DNA from: Rickettsiales bacterium
GTDB lineage: Bacteria; Pseudomonadota; Alphaproteobacteria; Rickettsiales; Anaplasmataceae
Direction of reading: 5' to 3'
DNA: 23,863 nt
NCBI GenBank assembly: GCA_031266615.1
Contig: JAISAR010000048.1
Coordinates: 1 to 23,863, forward strand
Part shown: piece after piece, positions 1-7,858 of the stretch
Position numbering within the stretch: the first letter of the stretch is position 1
Layout: the number at the start of each line of letters is the position of its first letter
Made by a program: the position numbers and the translations under genes
Notes under the pieces: model-generated
What the model was told of the DNA's origin: nothing
Database searches by the model: none
What the model saw: the letters and a program-made list of their open reading frames with translations, nothing else

Positions 1-117
1 CTAGGTGAAATTAATAAAGACATGAGGTGCACATAGTGCAAAAAATTAAACATAAGACGCCAACCGTGATACTTTCGTCGTTTAATCTGCACAGATTGAA
101 GCTAAATGAATAGCTTC
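1..117 (-). ncRNA. Candidate small RNA, unit 1 (partial, runs off the window)
   Basis: Transcript predicted from the promoter at 124-152. It opens with an 8-bp hairpin (TTGAAGCT / AGCTTCAA, 96-119, 8-nt loop), then the box TCTGTGCAGA (95-86 on the minus strand), then a second hairpin TGCAC-TAT-GTGCA (40-28). Units at 7894 and 23747 share the same order. The position equivalent to the ATG of the other copies is ACG here, and the frame closes after 11 codons, so this copy does not support a peptide. The 3' end is outside the window. That it is an RNA gene is inferred from promoter quality and conserved structure; no transcript data were available. Confidence 0.5.
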
Positions 118-123
118 AACCTT

Positions 124-152
124 ATGATAAAGGAGTTGAAAGAATTTGTCAA
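124..152 (-). promoter_or_regulatory. Consensus sigma-70 promoter of repeat unit 1
   Basis: Read on the minus strand, TTGACA (152-147) and TATCAT (129-124) are separated by exactly 17 nt, preceded by an A-tract and CTAC. The same A-tract-CTACTTGACA start is seen at 7850, 18110 and 23703. It faces away from mutL towards the window start. Confidence 0.75.
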
Positions 153-228
153 GTAGTTTTTTTGTTTCTGTGAGCTACCAAATCACAATGTTCATGCAGT
201 TGGAATGAGGAAAGTTTATAGTAACCTC

Positions 229-2094
229 TTACCTCCGCTCAAATAGTTTTTCAATATCACTTAGTTTCATTTCTATATAAGTTGGCCTCCCGTGGTTACA
301 TTGTCCCGAATATGGTGTTTTTTCCATTTGCCTCAGCAGTTCATTCATTTCCTCCAATTTCATTTTTCTGCCAGCTCTTATTGACCCATAACAAGCGATA
401 GTGGCCAATATTTTGTTCACTTTATCTTCTATTGGCAGTATATCCTCTATTTCCGTTAATCTATCAACTATATTTATCAGCATCTCTTTTACGTCTATTG
501 TGCCCAAAATCGCAGGGATTTCCCTTACTACGACCTTATTTTCTGATTTGATTTCAATGTCAAAACCCATTTCGAAAAGCTTATTTTTATAAATTTCAAC
601 CATCTCCATTCCAGCTTGGTTTTTGACTTCAACCGCTTCAGAAAGTAGTAATTTCTGTCTTTTTATACTTGATTTTTGTTTTAAGCACTCGTATACTAGC
701 CTCTCATGGGCTGCATGCTGATCAACTATAATCAATTTGCCTCTAGCCTCAGCAATAATATAAGTGTTGTAGACCTGGCAGCGTGCAAACCCGAGCGGGT
801 GGCTCTTTATCAAATCAATTTGTTCTCTTTCTAGAACTATAGTCTCCGCTTGTGATGGGGATTTCTGCATACCAGTATAATCAAACGATTGTGATTGTTC
901 CGACAGGCTTTTCACCCTTTCACTTGGGAAAGCAAATTCTTTCATCAGTTGATTTTCTAAAGGATTTGGCCTTCTTTCATAAAATTCTTTTCGATTTTCC
1001 GCTTCTTTGCTTTTTCCACTATCAATAAGCTCATCATTCCCTTTGCCAGCATCAAAAGGTGAACCTTCCTTAAGTTCCTCTGTTATTCCAGCATCACTCG
1101 TCGCAAAGCTGCCTATTCTCGTTGACAATGCCTTAATTAGCCCTCTTGTCACTATTTCATATATTATCCTCTTATTTTGAAATCTTACTTCTGATTTATT
1201 TGGATGCACATTCACATCTACTTGATCATATGGCACTTCCAAATGCAACGCTGCAAAAGGATACCTACCGTTTGGAACAAAATCATGATATGCGTACCGA
1301 ACCGCACCAACAAGTAGATTGTCTTTTATTGGCCTTCCATTAACAAATGTATAAATCATATCAGACTTACCTCGATTGATGGTCGGTTTGCAGACGTGTC
1401 CCGTCAGTTTGATGCCGCCTTCTTCATTAACCTCCAGAGAATTATTTTGAAATTCTTTTTCTATTTCACATAGTCTACTAAACAACGAGGTTTGCTTGGC
1501 GTATTTCAAGAGCTTTTTATTACCTGAAGTGAGGGTAAACCCTATACGATAGTTAATCATTGCTAGGTTATTTACAATATCAACGATGCTTTGAGTTTCT
1601 GCTCTTTCGGTTTTTAGAAATTTTAGCCTATTTGGAGTGGCAAAAAACAAATCTCGTACTTCAATATACGTGCCTTGTGATAAAGAGTAAGGCGTAATTT
1701 CCCCCACCTTTTCTCCACCCTCATACCTTATAGACCACGCTTCACTTGCTCCTCCCGCTCTAGACGATAACTTTATCCTACTTACTGCTGCTATCGAAGG
1801 CAGCGCTTCTCCTCTAAAGCCAAGATGCTTGATTTCTATTAATTCACTATCGCTTAATTTTGAAGTAGCATGACGCATAAATGCAAGTTCTAGATCATTC
1901 TTTTCTACTCCACTGCCATCATCTATCACAGTAATAAGATTGCGCCCACCACTCTCTATTTTGATCTCTATTTCTGAACTTCCAGCATCTATTGCGTTTT
2001 CGACTAATTCCTTCACTACGCTTGCTGGTCTTTCAATTACTTCTCCCGCTGCTATACGGTTTATAGTTTTTGTATCTAAAAGAATTATTGCCAT
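229..2094 (-). CDS. mutL: DNA mismatch repair protein MutL, endonuclease type
   Basis: MutL couples mismatch recognition by MutS to strand incision and excision. The 621-aa protein starts with the GHKL ATPase domain: ELVENAIDAG at 29-38 (Mg/ATP-binding Glu and Asn), DDGSGV at 58-63 and GFRGEAL at 92-98. A charged, probably flexible linker covers about 335-425. The C-terminal dimerisation domain carries the metal-binding endonuclease motif DQHAAHERLVYE (458-469), then ACYGSIRAGRKM (567-578) and CNHGRP (599-604). This is the nicking type of MutL found in bacteria that lack MutH. It lies 4 nt downstream of purE on the same strand and is probably cotranscribed with it. Full length; no defect seen. 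Confidence 0.97.
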   Translation of the reverse strand: MAIILLDTKTINRIAAGEVIERPASVVKELVENAIDAGSSEIEIKIESGGRNLITVIDDGSGVEKNDLELAFMRHATSKLSDSELIEIKHLGFRGEALPSIAAVSRIKLSSRAGGASEAWSIRYEGGEKVGEITPYSLSQGTYIEVRDLFFATPNRLKFLKTERAETQSIVDIVNNLAMINYRIGFTLTSGNKKLLKYAKQTSLFSRLCEIEKEFQNNSLEVNEEGGIKLTGHVCKPTINRGKSDMIYTFVNGRPIKDNLLVGAVRYAYHDFVPNGRYPFAALHLEVPYDQVDVNVHPNKSEVRFQNKRIIYEIVTRGLIKALSTRIGSFATSDAGITEELKEGSPFDAGKGNDELIDSGKSKEAENRKEFYERRPNPLENQLMKEFAFPSERVKSLSEQSQSFDYTGMQKSPSQAETIVLEREQIDLIKSHPLGFARCQVYNTYIIAEARGKLIIVDQHAAHERLVYECLKQKSSIKRQKLLLSEAVEVKNQAGMEMVEIYKNKLFEMGFDIEIKSENKVVVREIPAILGTIDVKEMLINIVDRLTEIEDILPIEDKVNKILATIACYGSIRAGRKMKLEEMNELLRQMEKTPYSGQCNHGRPTYIEMKLSDIEKLFERR

Positions 2095-2098
2095 AAAT

Positions 2099-2602
2099 TT
2101 ACCATGAACCCGGTTTTTCCTTTACTCCTTTGGTCTGTTTCTCTCTCCATTTTTTTAACCTACCTGCAATTTCACTGTTAGAAATTGACAATATAGATGC
2201 TGCGGTAATGGCAGCATTATATGCTCCACTTTCTCCTATGGACATTGTTGCAACCGGTACACCTTTTGGCATTTGCACTATAGACAATAAACTGTCCAGC
2301 CCGTTTAATTGTTTACTATGCACAGGAACGCCGATAACAGGTAAATAAGTAAGCGACGCAACCATACCAGGTAAATGAGCTGCTCCCCCTGCACCAGCTA
2401 TAATAACCTTAAAACCTTTTTCTTGTGCAGATTTAGCAAAATTGAAGAGCCTTTCTGGCGTTCTATGTGCAGATATTATAAATATATCATACGAAACTCC
2501 TAGCTCTTTTAACATATCAACAGCATGAGCCATAGTGCTATAATCCGATTCACTTCCCATAATTACAGCAACATCTTTTCTTATTCCTGCCATATTCAAC
2601 AT
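2099..2602 (-). CDS. purE: N5-carboxyaminoimidazole ribonucleotide mutase PurE
   Basis: PurE converts N5-CAIR to 4-carboxyaminoimidazole ribonucleotide in de novo purine synthesis. The 167-aa protein has the class I signature: GSESD at 16-20, SAHRTP at 44-49 (catalytic His) and AHLPG at 75-79, all in the expected order, and the length is normal for a bacterial class I PurE. Two starts are possible, Met1 (2602) and Met4 (2593); neither has a strong ribosome-binding site, and Met4 sits closest to the conserved region. It is the first gene of a two-gene unit with mutL. No purK is next to it, so purine genes are scattered. Confidence 0.96.
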   Translation of the reverse strand: MLNMAGIRKDVAVIMGSESDYSTMAHAVDMLKELGVSYDIFIISAHRTPERLFNFAKSAQEKGFKVIIAGAGGAAHLPGMVASLTYLPVIGVPVHSKQLNGLDSLLSIVQMPKGVPVATMSIGESGAYNAAITAASILSISNSEIAGRLKKWREKQTKGVKEKPGSW

Positions 2603-2935
2603 AATTTTACTTACTAACTAAATAGTGTTTCAGCTAAAAAGCAACAAATATTTGAGTTACATTATGAATATAATATATAGCATTCCCGTTAAATAGAGAT
2701 TTGAACAAATATCTATTTTAAGATATAGAGATATAAACTTCTTATGTAAGATGAATTTACAAAATGACTATTTTAGCCTTGCAATTGCCATTCCTCTTGC
2801 TATGAACAATTTTTTTAGGTAAAACAATAATTAAGATTAAAATAAATTTGATAAAAATATTAACATACGATCAATTTAAAGCTTTATATATTAATATCTA
2901 TAATTATTCAGTACAAACTATATGATATTAATACT
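2603..2935. other. 333-nt AT-rich intergenic region
   Basis: Separates divergent purE (minus) and the XRE regulator (plus), so it should hold both promoters. I see no convincing TTGACA/TATAAT pair. The only clear structure is an inverted repeat at 2691-2718. No open frame of note. Confidence 0.5.
2691..2718. repeat. Imperfect hairpin upstream of purE
   Basis: AAATAGA (2691-2697) pairs with TCTATTT (2712-2718), with one G/A mismatch and an inner ATTT/AAAT stem closing a GAAC loop. There is no adjacent T-run on either strand, so it does not look like a terminator. It could be an operator or mRNA leader structure for purE or the regulator; AT-rich sequence forms such repeats by chance fairly often. 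Confidence 0.3.
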
Positions 2936-3301
2936 TTGAGATATCAAATTTATGTTGTAATGTCTTACAAAGTTTTTGATAGTGGGTGTAAAAAGATTAT
3001 GGAAATAATAATATCATTAGACAATGGTTTGTGCTTTGTAGAAATAAAAAAGAAGCTACTCAGCATAATCAGCGAATTTATAAGAACAAAGTGTTGGACT
3101 CAAGCTCGTGCAGCAGAAGAACTAGGTGTTGATCAACCAAAGATATCACAAATTAAAAATGGCAAAACAGATGGTTTCTCTCTAGAGCGATTGTTAGGAT
3201 TCCTCAAAAAATTAGGCTTTGGAATAACAATTATAATAACAGAGAACCAAGCAGTAAAATCTGAAGAAGAAAAGGCAAAACATGAAGCTGAGTCTCAATA
3301 G
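2936..3301 (+). CDS. XRE-family helix-turn-helix protein (HigA-antitoxin-like)
   Basis: A small DNA-binding protein. The helix-turn-helix runs from about Trp54 to Asn75 (WTQARAAEELGVDQPKISQI), followed by the FSLERLLGFLKKLGFGITI tail typical of XRE/HigA-like regulators; the last 15 residues are charged. The longest frame begins with TTG at 2936. ATG codons at 2960 (Met9) and 2999 (Met22) are alternatives; I favour 2999 because the first 21 residues look unlike the family and a purine-rich GTGGGTG lies upstream of it. No toxin-like gene is adjacent: purE is divergent and rpoZ follows, so it is an orphan regulator here. Target unknown. Confidence 0.85.
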   Translation: MRYQIYVVMSYKVFDSGCKKIMEIIISLDNGLCFVEIKKKLLSIISEFIRTKCWTQARAAEELGVDQPKISQIKNGKTDGFSLERLLGFLKKLGFGITIIITENQAVKSEEEKAKHEAESQ

Positions 3302-3306
3302 AGAAG

Positions 3307-3335
3307 TTGACATTTTGTTTTTTGTGATATAGTAT
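3307..3335 (+). promoter_or_regulatory. Promoter of rpoZ
   Basis: TTGACA (3307-3312), 17 nt, TAGTAT (3330-3335). The -35 is perfect and the -10 matches 4 of 6; TATAGT at 3328 is an alternative with a shorter spacer. AAGG at 3346-3349 lies 9 nt before the rpoZ ATG. It begins just after the regulator gene stops. Confidence 0.6.
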
Positions 3336-3358
3336 AAAACTTATTAAGGTAGTATTTT

Positions 3359-3787
3359 ATGGCTGAATCTGTTATAGAAAAATGCACAGAGCGGGTGAAT
3401 AACCGTTTTAAATTAGCTCTATTGGCGAGTCAGAGGACACATGACTTGAATACAGGGGCAAGTAGTCCAACTGAGGCAGCTAAGTTTAAAGGTCATAAGA
3501 ATACCATAATTTCTTTATATGAAATAGCAGAAAGACAGGTAGATACTCATGAATTATTTAGCCTTTTGGTAAGCAGATGCAAGGAGTATATGAAAGGAAA
3601 TATGAGTAATGCTTACAGCAGTAATACGAGTAAGCTAGAAAAACTACTAAATTTTTCTGATGACCAGTTTAACATAGATTCCGATGTGGATCAAGAAAGT
3701 GTTGATATTCAGGATGATGAGGTAGAAACCGAAATAGACGATCAAGACAGTGAGGAAATAGATGATGAAGTAGATAATGAAGAATAG
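3359..3787 (+). CDS. rpoZ: RNA polymerase omega subunit
   Basis: Omega aids assembly and folding of the beta' subunit in core RNA polymerase. The core is recognisable: MAESVIEKC, then VNNRFKLALLASQRTHDL (13-30) and HKNTIISLYEIA (46-57). The protein is 142 aa, longer than the about 90 aa of E. coli omega; the excess is a C-terminal tail (about 99-142) made largely of Asp and Glu. It has its own promoter directly upstream, and the Mrp genes follow 36 nt later, so read-through could link them. Recognition is firm; the role of the acidic tail is unknown. Confidence 0.93.
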   Translation: MAESVIEKCTERVNNRFKLALLASQRTHDLNTGASSPTEAAKFKGHKNTIISLYEIAERQVDTHELFSLLVSRCKEYMKGNMSNAYSSNTSKLEKLLNFSDDQFNIDSDVDQESVDIQDDEVETEIDDQDSEEIDDEVDNEE

Positions 3788-3823
3788 ATCGAGCAGAGCA
3801 CTACTGAAGTTTATAATTTATAG

Positions 3824-4069
3824 ATGATTTACGTTACTGTTTATATGCTGCTGCTTTGTATTAGTGTAATGCTATGTCGTATAGTATCCAAGCTGAGCGA
3901 TATTTACGACAAGGTGCTAGCATTTAACAATTTTTCGACACAAGCAGTTTTACTCATAACAGCAATGTCGATTATTCTGAACAATTTCTTTTTGCTTGAT
4001 ATAGCACTTTTGTACGCTAGTATTAGTTTTGTATCAACTATAGCACTAATGAGGTTAATGTTGCTTTGA
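3824..4069 (+). CDS. mnhF: Mrp/Mnh antiporter subunit F
   Basis: A small inner-membrane subunit of the multi-subunit cation/proton antiporter. The 81-aa protein has three hydrophobic segments (about 2-18, 34-54, 57-79) and the family's loop RIVSKLSDIYDKVLAFN at 19-35. Length is typical of MrpF. It starts the five-gene block, with subunit G beginning 6 nt after its stop. No strong ribosome-binding site is visible, which fits read-through from rpoZ. Confidence 0.85.
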   Translation: MIYVTVYMLLLCISVMLCRIVSKLSDIYDKVLAFNNFSTQAVLLITAMSIILNNFFLLDIALLYASISFVSTIALMRLMLL

Positions 4070-4075
4070 TAATTT

Positions 4076-4363
4076 ATGATAGGACCTATTTTCATATTCT
4101 TAGGTATTTGTTTAGTAATCATTTCAACCATAGGAACAATCAGGTTTCCTGATTTTTATACTAGGTTACATGCAGTAGGTATAATAGATTCCAGCGGCGC
4201 AATGTTATTGTTGATTGGTTTTGCTCTGCAAAATGAATTTTCAATCAATACTGTTAAAATAATGTTATTGATCCTTATAGTATGGATAGCTAACTCAACT
4301 AACAGCTATATTTTAGCGTGCACTTATTATAAAAGTAAGGGAAAAACTATTAAAGAAGGTTAA
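4076..4363 (+). CDS. mnhG: Mrp/Mnh antiporter subunit G
   Basis: A 95-aa membrane subunit with three predicted transmembrane helices. The family signature is plain: GTIRFPDFYTRLHAVGIID (20-38), normally written G..R.PD.ytRlHA. It lies between subunit F (6-nt gap) and the DUF4040-like subunit (1-nt gap), the usual neighbourhood. The MrpG function within the complex is structural or assembly-related in known systems; the transported ion cannot be read from the sequence. Confidence 0.88.
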   Translation: MIGPIFIFLGICLVIISTIGTIRFPDFYTRLHAVGIIDSSGAMLLLIGFALQNEFSINTVKIMLLILIVWIANSTNSYILACTYYKSKGKTIKEG

Positions 4364-4364
4364 G

Positions 4365-4892
4365 ATGCTAGAAATATTGAATGTAACATTACTTTTGCTA
4401 TTGCTTACGGTTACGGTTTTTATAGTTCTTTCAAAACACTTAGTTGTAAGTGGCATTCTAATGTGTGCATTTAGTTCACTCATTGCACTTATGTATTTAA
4501 TTATGAACGCACCTGATGTTGCAATTACTGAAGCTTCAGTTGGTGCAGGGCTCAGTACAGTTTTTATGTTTGCTGCGCTTTCTTTGATAAAAAACCATAA
4601 AGTAAATTTATCTCACAACCCTATAACACTTTTTTTTATTTTATTTTTGACTGTATTCTTATCACGCTTTATAACTCAATTGCCGGATTTTGGCAGCCAT
4701 GATGCTCCAATCCACTTGCACGTTGCTCCTTATTATATAGAAAATACTGAAAAAGTTGCTGGTATTCCTAATATAGTGACAGCTATTTTAGCAAGCTTTC
4801 GTGGTTATGATACATTTGGGGAAACTATAGTAGTCTTTACTGCCGCACTTTGTATAACACTAACATTAAAAGAAGAAAATGAAAATGATTAA
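4365..4892 (+). CDS. DUF4040/MbhD-MbhE-like Mrp subunit (MrpA C-terminal equivalent)
   Basis: 175 aa with about five hydrophobic segments (about 3-24, 27-47, 61-75, 88-105, 150-168). NAPDVAITEASVGAG (48-62) is the signature of the DUF4040/MbhD domain, which in Bacillus-type systems is the C-terminal part of MrpA. YDTFGETIVVFTA (about 148-160) is the MbhE-like end. Here this part is a free-standing protein, without the large NuoL-like antiporter region. It begins 1 nt after subunit G and overlaps subunit B by 14 nt, so translation is probably coupled. Confidence 0.85.
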   Translation: MLEILNVTLLLLLLTVTVFIVLSKHLVVSGILMCAFSSLIALMYLIMNAPDVAITEASVGAGLSTVFMFAALSLIKNHKVNLSHNPITLFFILFLTVFLSRFITQLPDFGSHDAPIHLHVAPYYIENTEKVAGIPNIVTAILASFRGYDTFGETIVVFTAALCITLTLKEENEND

Positions 4893-5304
4893 AGACCCGG
4901 TATTAAATGCAATAACATTTTTAATGGTGCCTTTTATTATCCTATTTGCCTTATATATACAATTTCACGGCGACTACACTCCAGGTGGGGGTTTTCAAGC
5001 TGGAATAATTATTGCTTCCGGAATAATACTATATTCAATGTTGTTTGGTATATCCGTGACTTTAAAAGCAATACCCTATTCCGTAATTAAACTTACCAAT
5101 ACGCTAGGTATTTTAATCTACGGGGGAACGGGTATTGCAACAGTTTTATTTGGCAAAAGTTTTTTATCTTATGATATATTATTAACCAACAACGTTGCCG
5201 GTCAAAAATTTGGTATTTTCTTGGTGGAACTGGGTGTAGCGCTTACTGTCTTCTCCTCCATGTTGACCATATATGTAAGCTTTGCTCGTATAAAAAAACA
5301 ATGA
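4879..5304 (+). CDS. mnhB: Mrp/Mnh antiporter subunit B
   Basis: 141-aa membrane protein with four hydrophobic segments. The MnhB signature is the loop FHGDYTPGGGFQAGIIIASG (about 29-48), with the conserved GGGFQAG. The start overlaps the previous gene by 14 nt; Met3 (4885) is an alternative start, with AAGAAG-type purines ahead of both. The stop overlaps the start of subunit C in ATGA. This packing points to translational coupling and fixed stoichiometry. Confidence 0.9.
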   Translation: MKMIKDPVLNAITFLMVPFIILFALYIQFHGDYTPGGGFQAGIIIASGIILYSMLFGISVTLKAIPYSVIKLTNTLGILIYGGTGIATVLFGKSFLSYDILLTNNVAGQKFGIFLVELGVALTVFSSMLTIYVSFARIKKQ

Positions 5305-5627
5305 CTTTATATAATTATACAATTATTATTATATTAATGATGTTGGGTTTGTATACTATCATAAATGATAAAAATCTAATCAAGAAAATGATAGGGGTAA
5401 ACGTTTTCCAAGCATCTGTTCTGCTATTTTATATATCTTTAGGATATATAAAAAGCTCCTTGCCTCCTATACTAATTTCAAATTTTTATTTATATAGCAA
5501 TCCTATACCGCATGTTTTAATGCTCACTGCCATAGTAGTTGGAATTGCAACATTTTCAGTTGGATTGTCTATAGCAGTAAAAATAGAAGAAAAATATGGA
5601 ATAATTGACCAAGACCAACATATGTGA
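5301..5627 (+). CDS. mnhC: Mrp/Mnh antiporter subunit C (NuoK-like)
   Basis: 108-aa protein with three transmembrane helices, related to NuoK of complex I. Family features are GLYTIINDKNLIKKMIGVNV (16-35) and PIPHVLMLTAIVVGIATFSV (68-87), including the loop before the last helix. The ATG overlaps the subunit B stop by 4 nt. It ends the block: no subunit D (NuoM-like), E or full-length A follows. The next gene is rpoD, 119 nt on. Confidence 0.9.
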   Translation: MTLYNYTIIIILMMLGLYTIINDKNLIKKMIGVNVFQASVLLFYISLGYIKSSLPPILISNFYLYSNPIPHVLMLTAIVVGIATFSVGLSIAVKIEEKYGIIDQDQHM

Positions 5628-5685
5628 GTTAACAGTATCTTAAACTATATGAAGTAACAGGTAGCTACAGGCTAAAAATTAAACT

Positions 5686-5710
5686 ATAGGCTTACTCGTT
5701 GTAAGCTTAT
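5686..5710 (+). terminator. Hairpin between mnhC and rpoD
   Basis: ATAGGCTTAC (5686-5695) pairs with GTAAGCTTAT (5701-5710), 10 bp with one G-U pair and a TCGTT loop. Only a short T-rich stretch follows, so it is a weak terminator for the Mrp block or a structure in the rpoD leader. Confidence 0.4.
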
Positions 5711-5746
5711 TTACTAACAAGAGATAGAATTTTAAATATAAAGGTA

Positions 5747-7687
5747 ATGATGTCAACTATTAATAATGCAGAAGGTAAGAAAAAAATCATAAGGGATCTA
5801 GTGACCAAAAGTATAAGAAAGGGTGGTTTTATCACTCTTGATGATATAAATGATAAACTATCAGACGAAAATTTCTCATCTGACTTCATAGACGATACTA
5901 TATCCATATTACAAGATTCTGGAATTAATGTACTTGAGAGCAGCGAAGATGAGGAAGATACTTCTGCCAACAATGATGATAGCAAACTCGATGACGATGA
6001 TACATTGTCAAGCGCTGCCACAACTTTAGTACAAAACGACGATCCGGTAAGAGTTTATCTACAAGACATGAGCTCCGTAAAGCTTTTATCAAGGGCAGAT
6101 GAAATCGAGATAGCAAAAAAAATTGAATCTGAAAAGCATAACATGTTGCGTGCAATAATTGAAACATCAGTAACACTAAAAATGATAAAAGCGTGGCGTG
6201 ATGATTTGAGTAGTGGAGCTCTCTTACTGAGAGAAATTATAGACCTAGATGCAATTTATAACTCTGATTTTAATACAATACCTAAAGAGGATGGCGAAGA
6301 AAGTGCCGAAGACTTTGAGGATTCTGAAGATGCCAAAGATGATGAACACTGCGAAGATGATGAAGCGGATAATAAAAAAGGCGATGATGAACAACAAAGT
6401 GGTAACGAAGATATAAACTCAGCAAATTTAAATGTTTCTATTCTTGAAATGGAGAGCGACTTATTGCCCAAGGTCATAGTTGCACTAGATGAGATAATTA
6501 CTTTAGCAAATGAAGCATTTACATTAAGAAAAAACTCCCATAGCGAATCAGGATATAAAGATTTATACAATCAAATATGGTCCATAGCGCTACAAATTAA
6601 GTTAAGTGACGCTGCTGTCACTCAAATTACACAAAAACTCTATAATATAAACAAGTCTATAATGCTTGAGGAAGCCAATCTTATTTCTGAGGCTAGAAAA
6701 TATGATATTGACAGGGAAAGTTTCTACAAAGTTTATAATGAAGTGCTTTTAAAGCGTGAATTGAAAGAGACAAGTTTTTTAAAGACCAATGAAAATGAAT
6801 CTTTTCTTACAGAAGAATTAAAAATCAAATGTACAAGGCTTATAGAAGGTAACTCTGAGTGTATAGCCCGCTCTGTGAATAATATTAAGCAATATATACA
6901 AGAAGATAACGTGCAGGAATTTAAGGAGCTAATCAAAAGGATACAAAAACATGAGCGAGAAGTCTCCGAAGCAAAGCAGGGAATGATTAAAGCTAACTTA
7001 AGATTAGTAGTCTCCATCGCTAAAAAATATTCAAACAGAGGTCTTGCTCTGCTTGATTTGATACAAGAAGGCAATATTGGTCTTATGAAGGCTGTGGATA
7101 AATTTGATTACAAACGCGGATACAAGTTTTCAACTTACGGAACTTGGTGGGTAAGGCAATCAATCACTAGAGCAATACCTGAGCAGTCTAAAGTAGTTAG
7201 AATACCGGTTCATATGGTAGAAATTATCAGCAAAATCAACAGGACACTAAGAAAGTTAACTCATGAGATGGAAAGAGAGCCTACATTGGAAGAATTGAGT
7301 ACGGAACTTGGGATGCCCCTAGAAAGAATACGCAAAGTTATGAAAATAGCCAGGGACCCTGTAAGTCTTGAAGCTCCAACGGGAAAAGATGATAGTAGTA
7401 CTTTTGGTGATTGCATAGAAGACAAACGAGTCTCAAAGCCAGAAGATGCTGCAATACTCGCTGACTTGCGTGGTATTACAACTAATGTTCTTGCAACTTT
7501 AACGCCAAAGGAAGAAAGGATTCTCAGAATGCGCTTTGGTCTTGGTAAAGATGGAAAAGAACATACCTTAGAAGAAGTAGGAAGAATCTTTAACGTAACA
7601 CGTGAGAGAATCAGGCAAATAGAAGCAAAAGCACTACGTAAATTAAAACATCCAAGCCGTGCTAGGAAACTTAGAGGGTTCTTTTGA
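5747..7687 (+). CDS. rpoD: RNA polymerase primary sigma factor RpoD
   Basis: The housekeeping sigma factor that recognises TTGACA/TATAAT promoters. 646 aa, with all regions in order: region 1.1 (about 12-66), a first acidic stretch (64-85), region 1.2 (DDPVRVYLQDM, about 98), a non-conserved region with a second very acidic insert (about 183-225), region 2 (about 415-490, including the RGYKFSTYGTWWVRQSI recognition helix), region 3, and region 4 (TLEEVGRIFNVTRERIRQIE, about 605-624). AAGG lies 2 nt before the first ATG and 5 nt before the second (5750), so the second Met may be the true start. It stands alone, without the common dnaG neighbour. Confidence 0.97.
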   Translation: MMSTINNAEGKKKIIRDLVTKSIRKGGFITLDDINDKLSDENFSSDFIDDTISILQDSGINVLESSEDEEDTSANNDDSKLDDDDTLSSAATTLVQNDDPVRVYLQDMSSVKLLSRADEIEIAKKIESEKHNMLRAIIETSVTLKMIKAWRDDLSSGALLLREIIDLDAIYNSDFNTIPKEDGEESAEDFEDSEDAKDDEHCEDDEADNKKGDDEQQSGNEDINSANLNVSILEMESDLLPKVIVALDEIITLANEAFTLRKNSHSESGYKDLYNQIWSIALQIKLSDAAVTQITQKLYNINKSIMLEEANLISEARKYDIDRESFYKVYNEVLLKRELKETSFLKTNENESFLTEELKIKCTRLIEGNSECIARSVNNIKQYIQEDNVQEFKELIKRIQKHEREVSEAKQGMIKANLRLVVSIAKKYSNRGLALLDLIQEGNIGLMKAVDKFDYKRGYKFSTYGTWWVRQSITRAIPEQSKVVRIPVHMVEIISKINRTLRKLTHEMEREPTLEELSTELGMPLERIRKVMKIARDPVSLEAPTGKDDSSTFGDCIEDKRVSKPEDAAILADLRGITTNVLATLTPKEERILRMRFGLGKDGKEHTLEEVGRIFNVTRERIRQIEAKALRKLKHPSRARKLRGFF

Positions 7688-7747
7688 GGAAATGCGTCAA
7701 ATTAATACCAACTTGCATTATTGGGAGGACAAATAGAATAGCATGAT

Positions 7748-7819
7748 AAATTGGTTCAAACCTGCAATTATAAGCAGAAAGCGCTAGGCTTTTTGCATAA
7801 CCATATAACAAACCAATTT
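7748..7819 (+). terminator. Nested inverted repeats downstream of rpoD
   Basis: Outer arms AAATTGGTT (7748-7756) and AACCAATTT (7811-7819) are perfect 9-mers. Inside, GCAGAAAGC (7774-7782) pairs with GCTTTTTGC (7788-7796), 9 bp with one G-U and a GCTAG loop. A competing small stem CTGC/GCAG (7762-7777) uses part of the same sequence. No clean U-run follows, so this may be a terminator, a 3'-end stabiliser or a relic repeat. Confidence 0.4.
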
Positions 7820-7858
7820 TTGGCAGCGCGTTGGGTTCGGTAAAAACAAAAAAACTAC

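Noticed and set aside
1..152. Repeat units as a mobile element (MITE)
   Set aside because: No terminal inverted repeats or target duplications are visible, and what is best conserved is the promoter and RNA structure.
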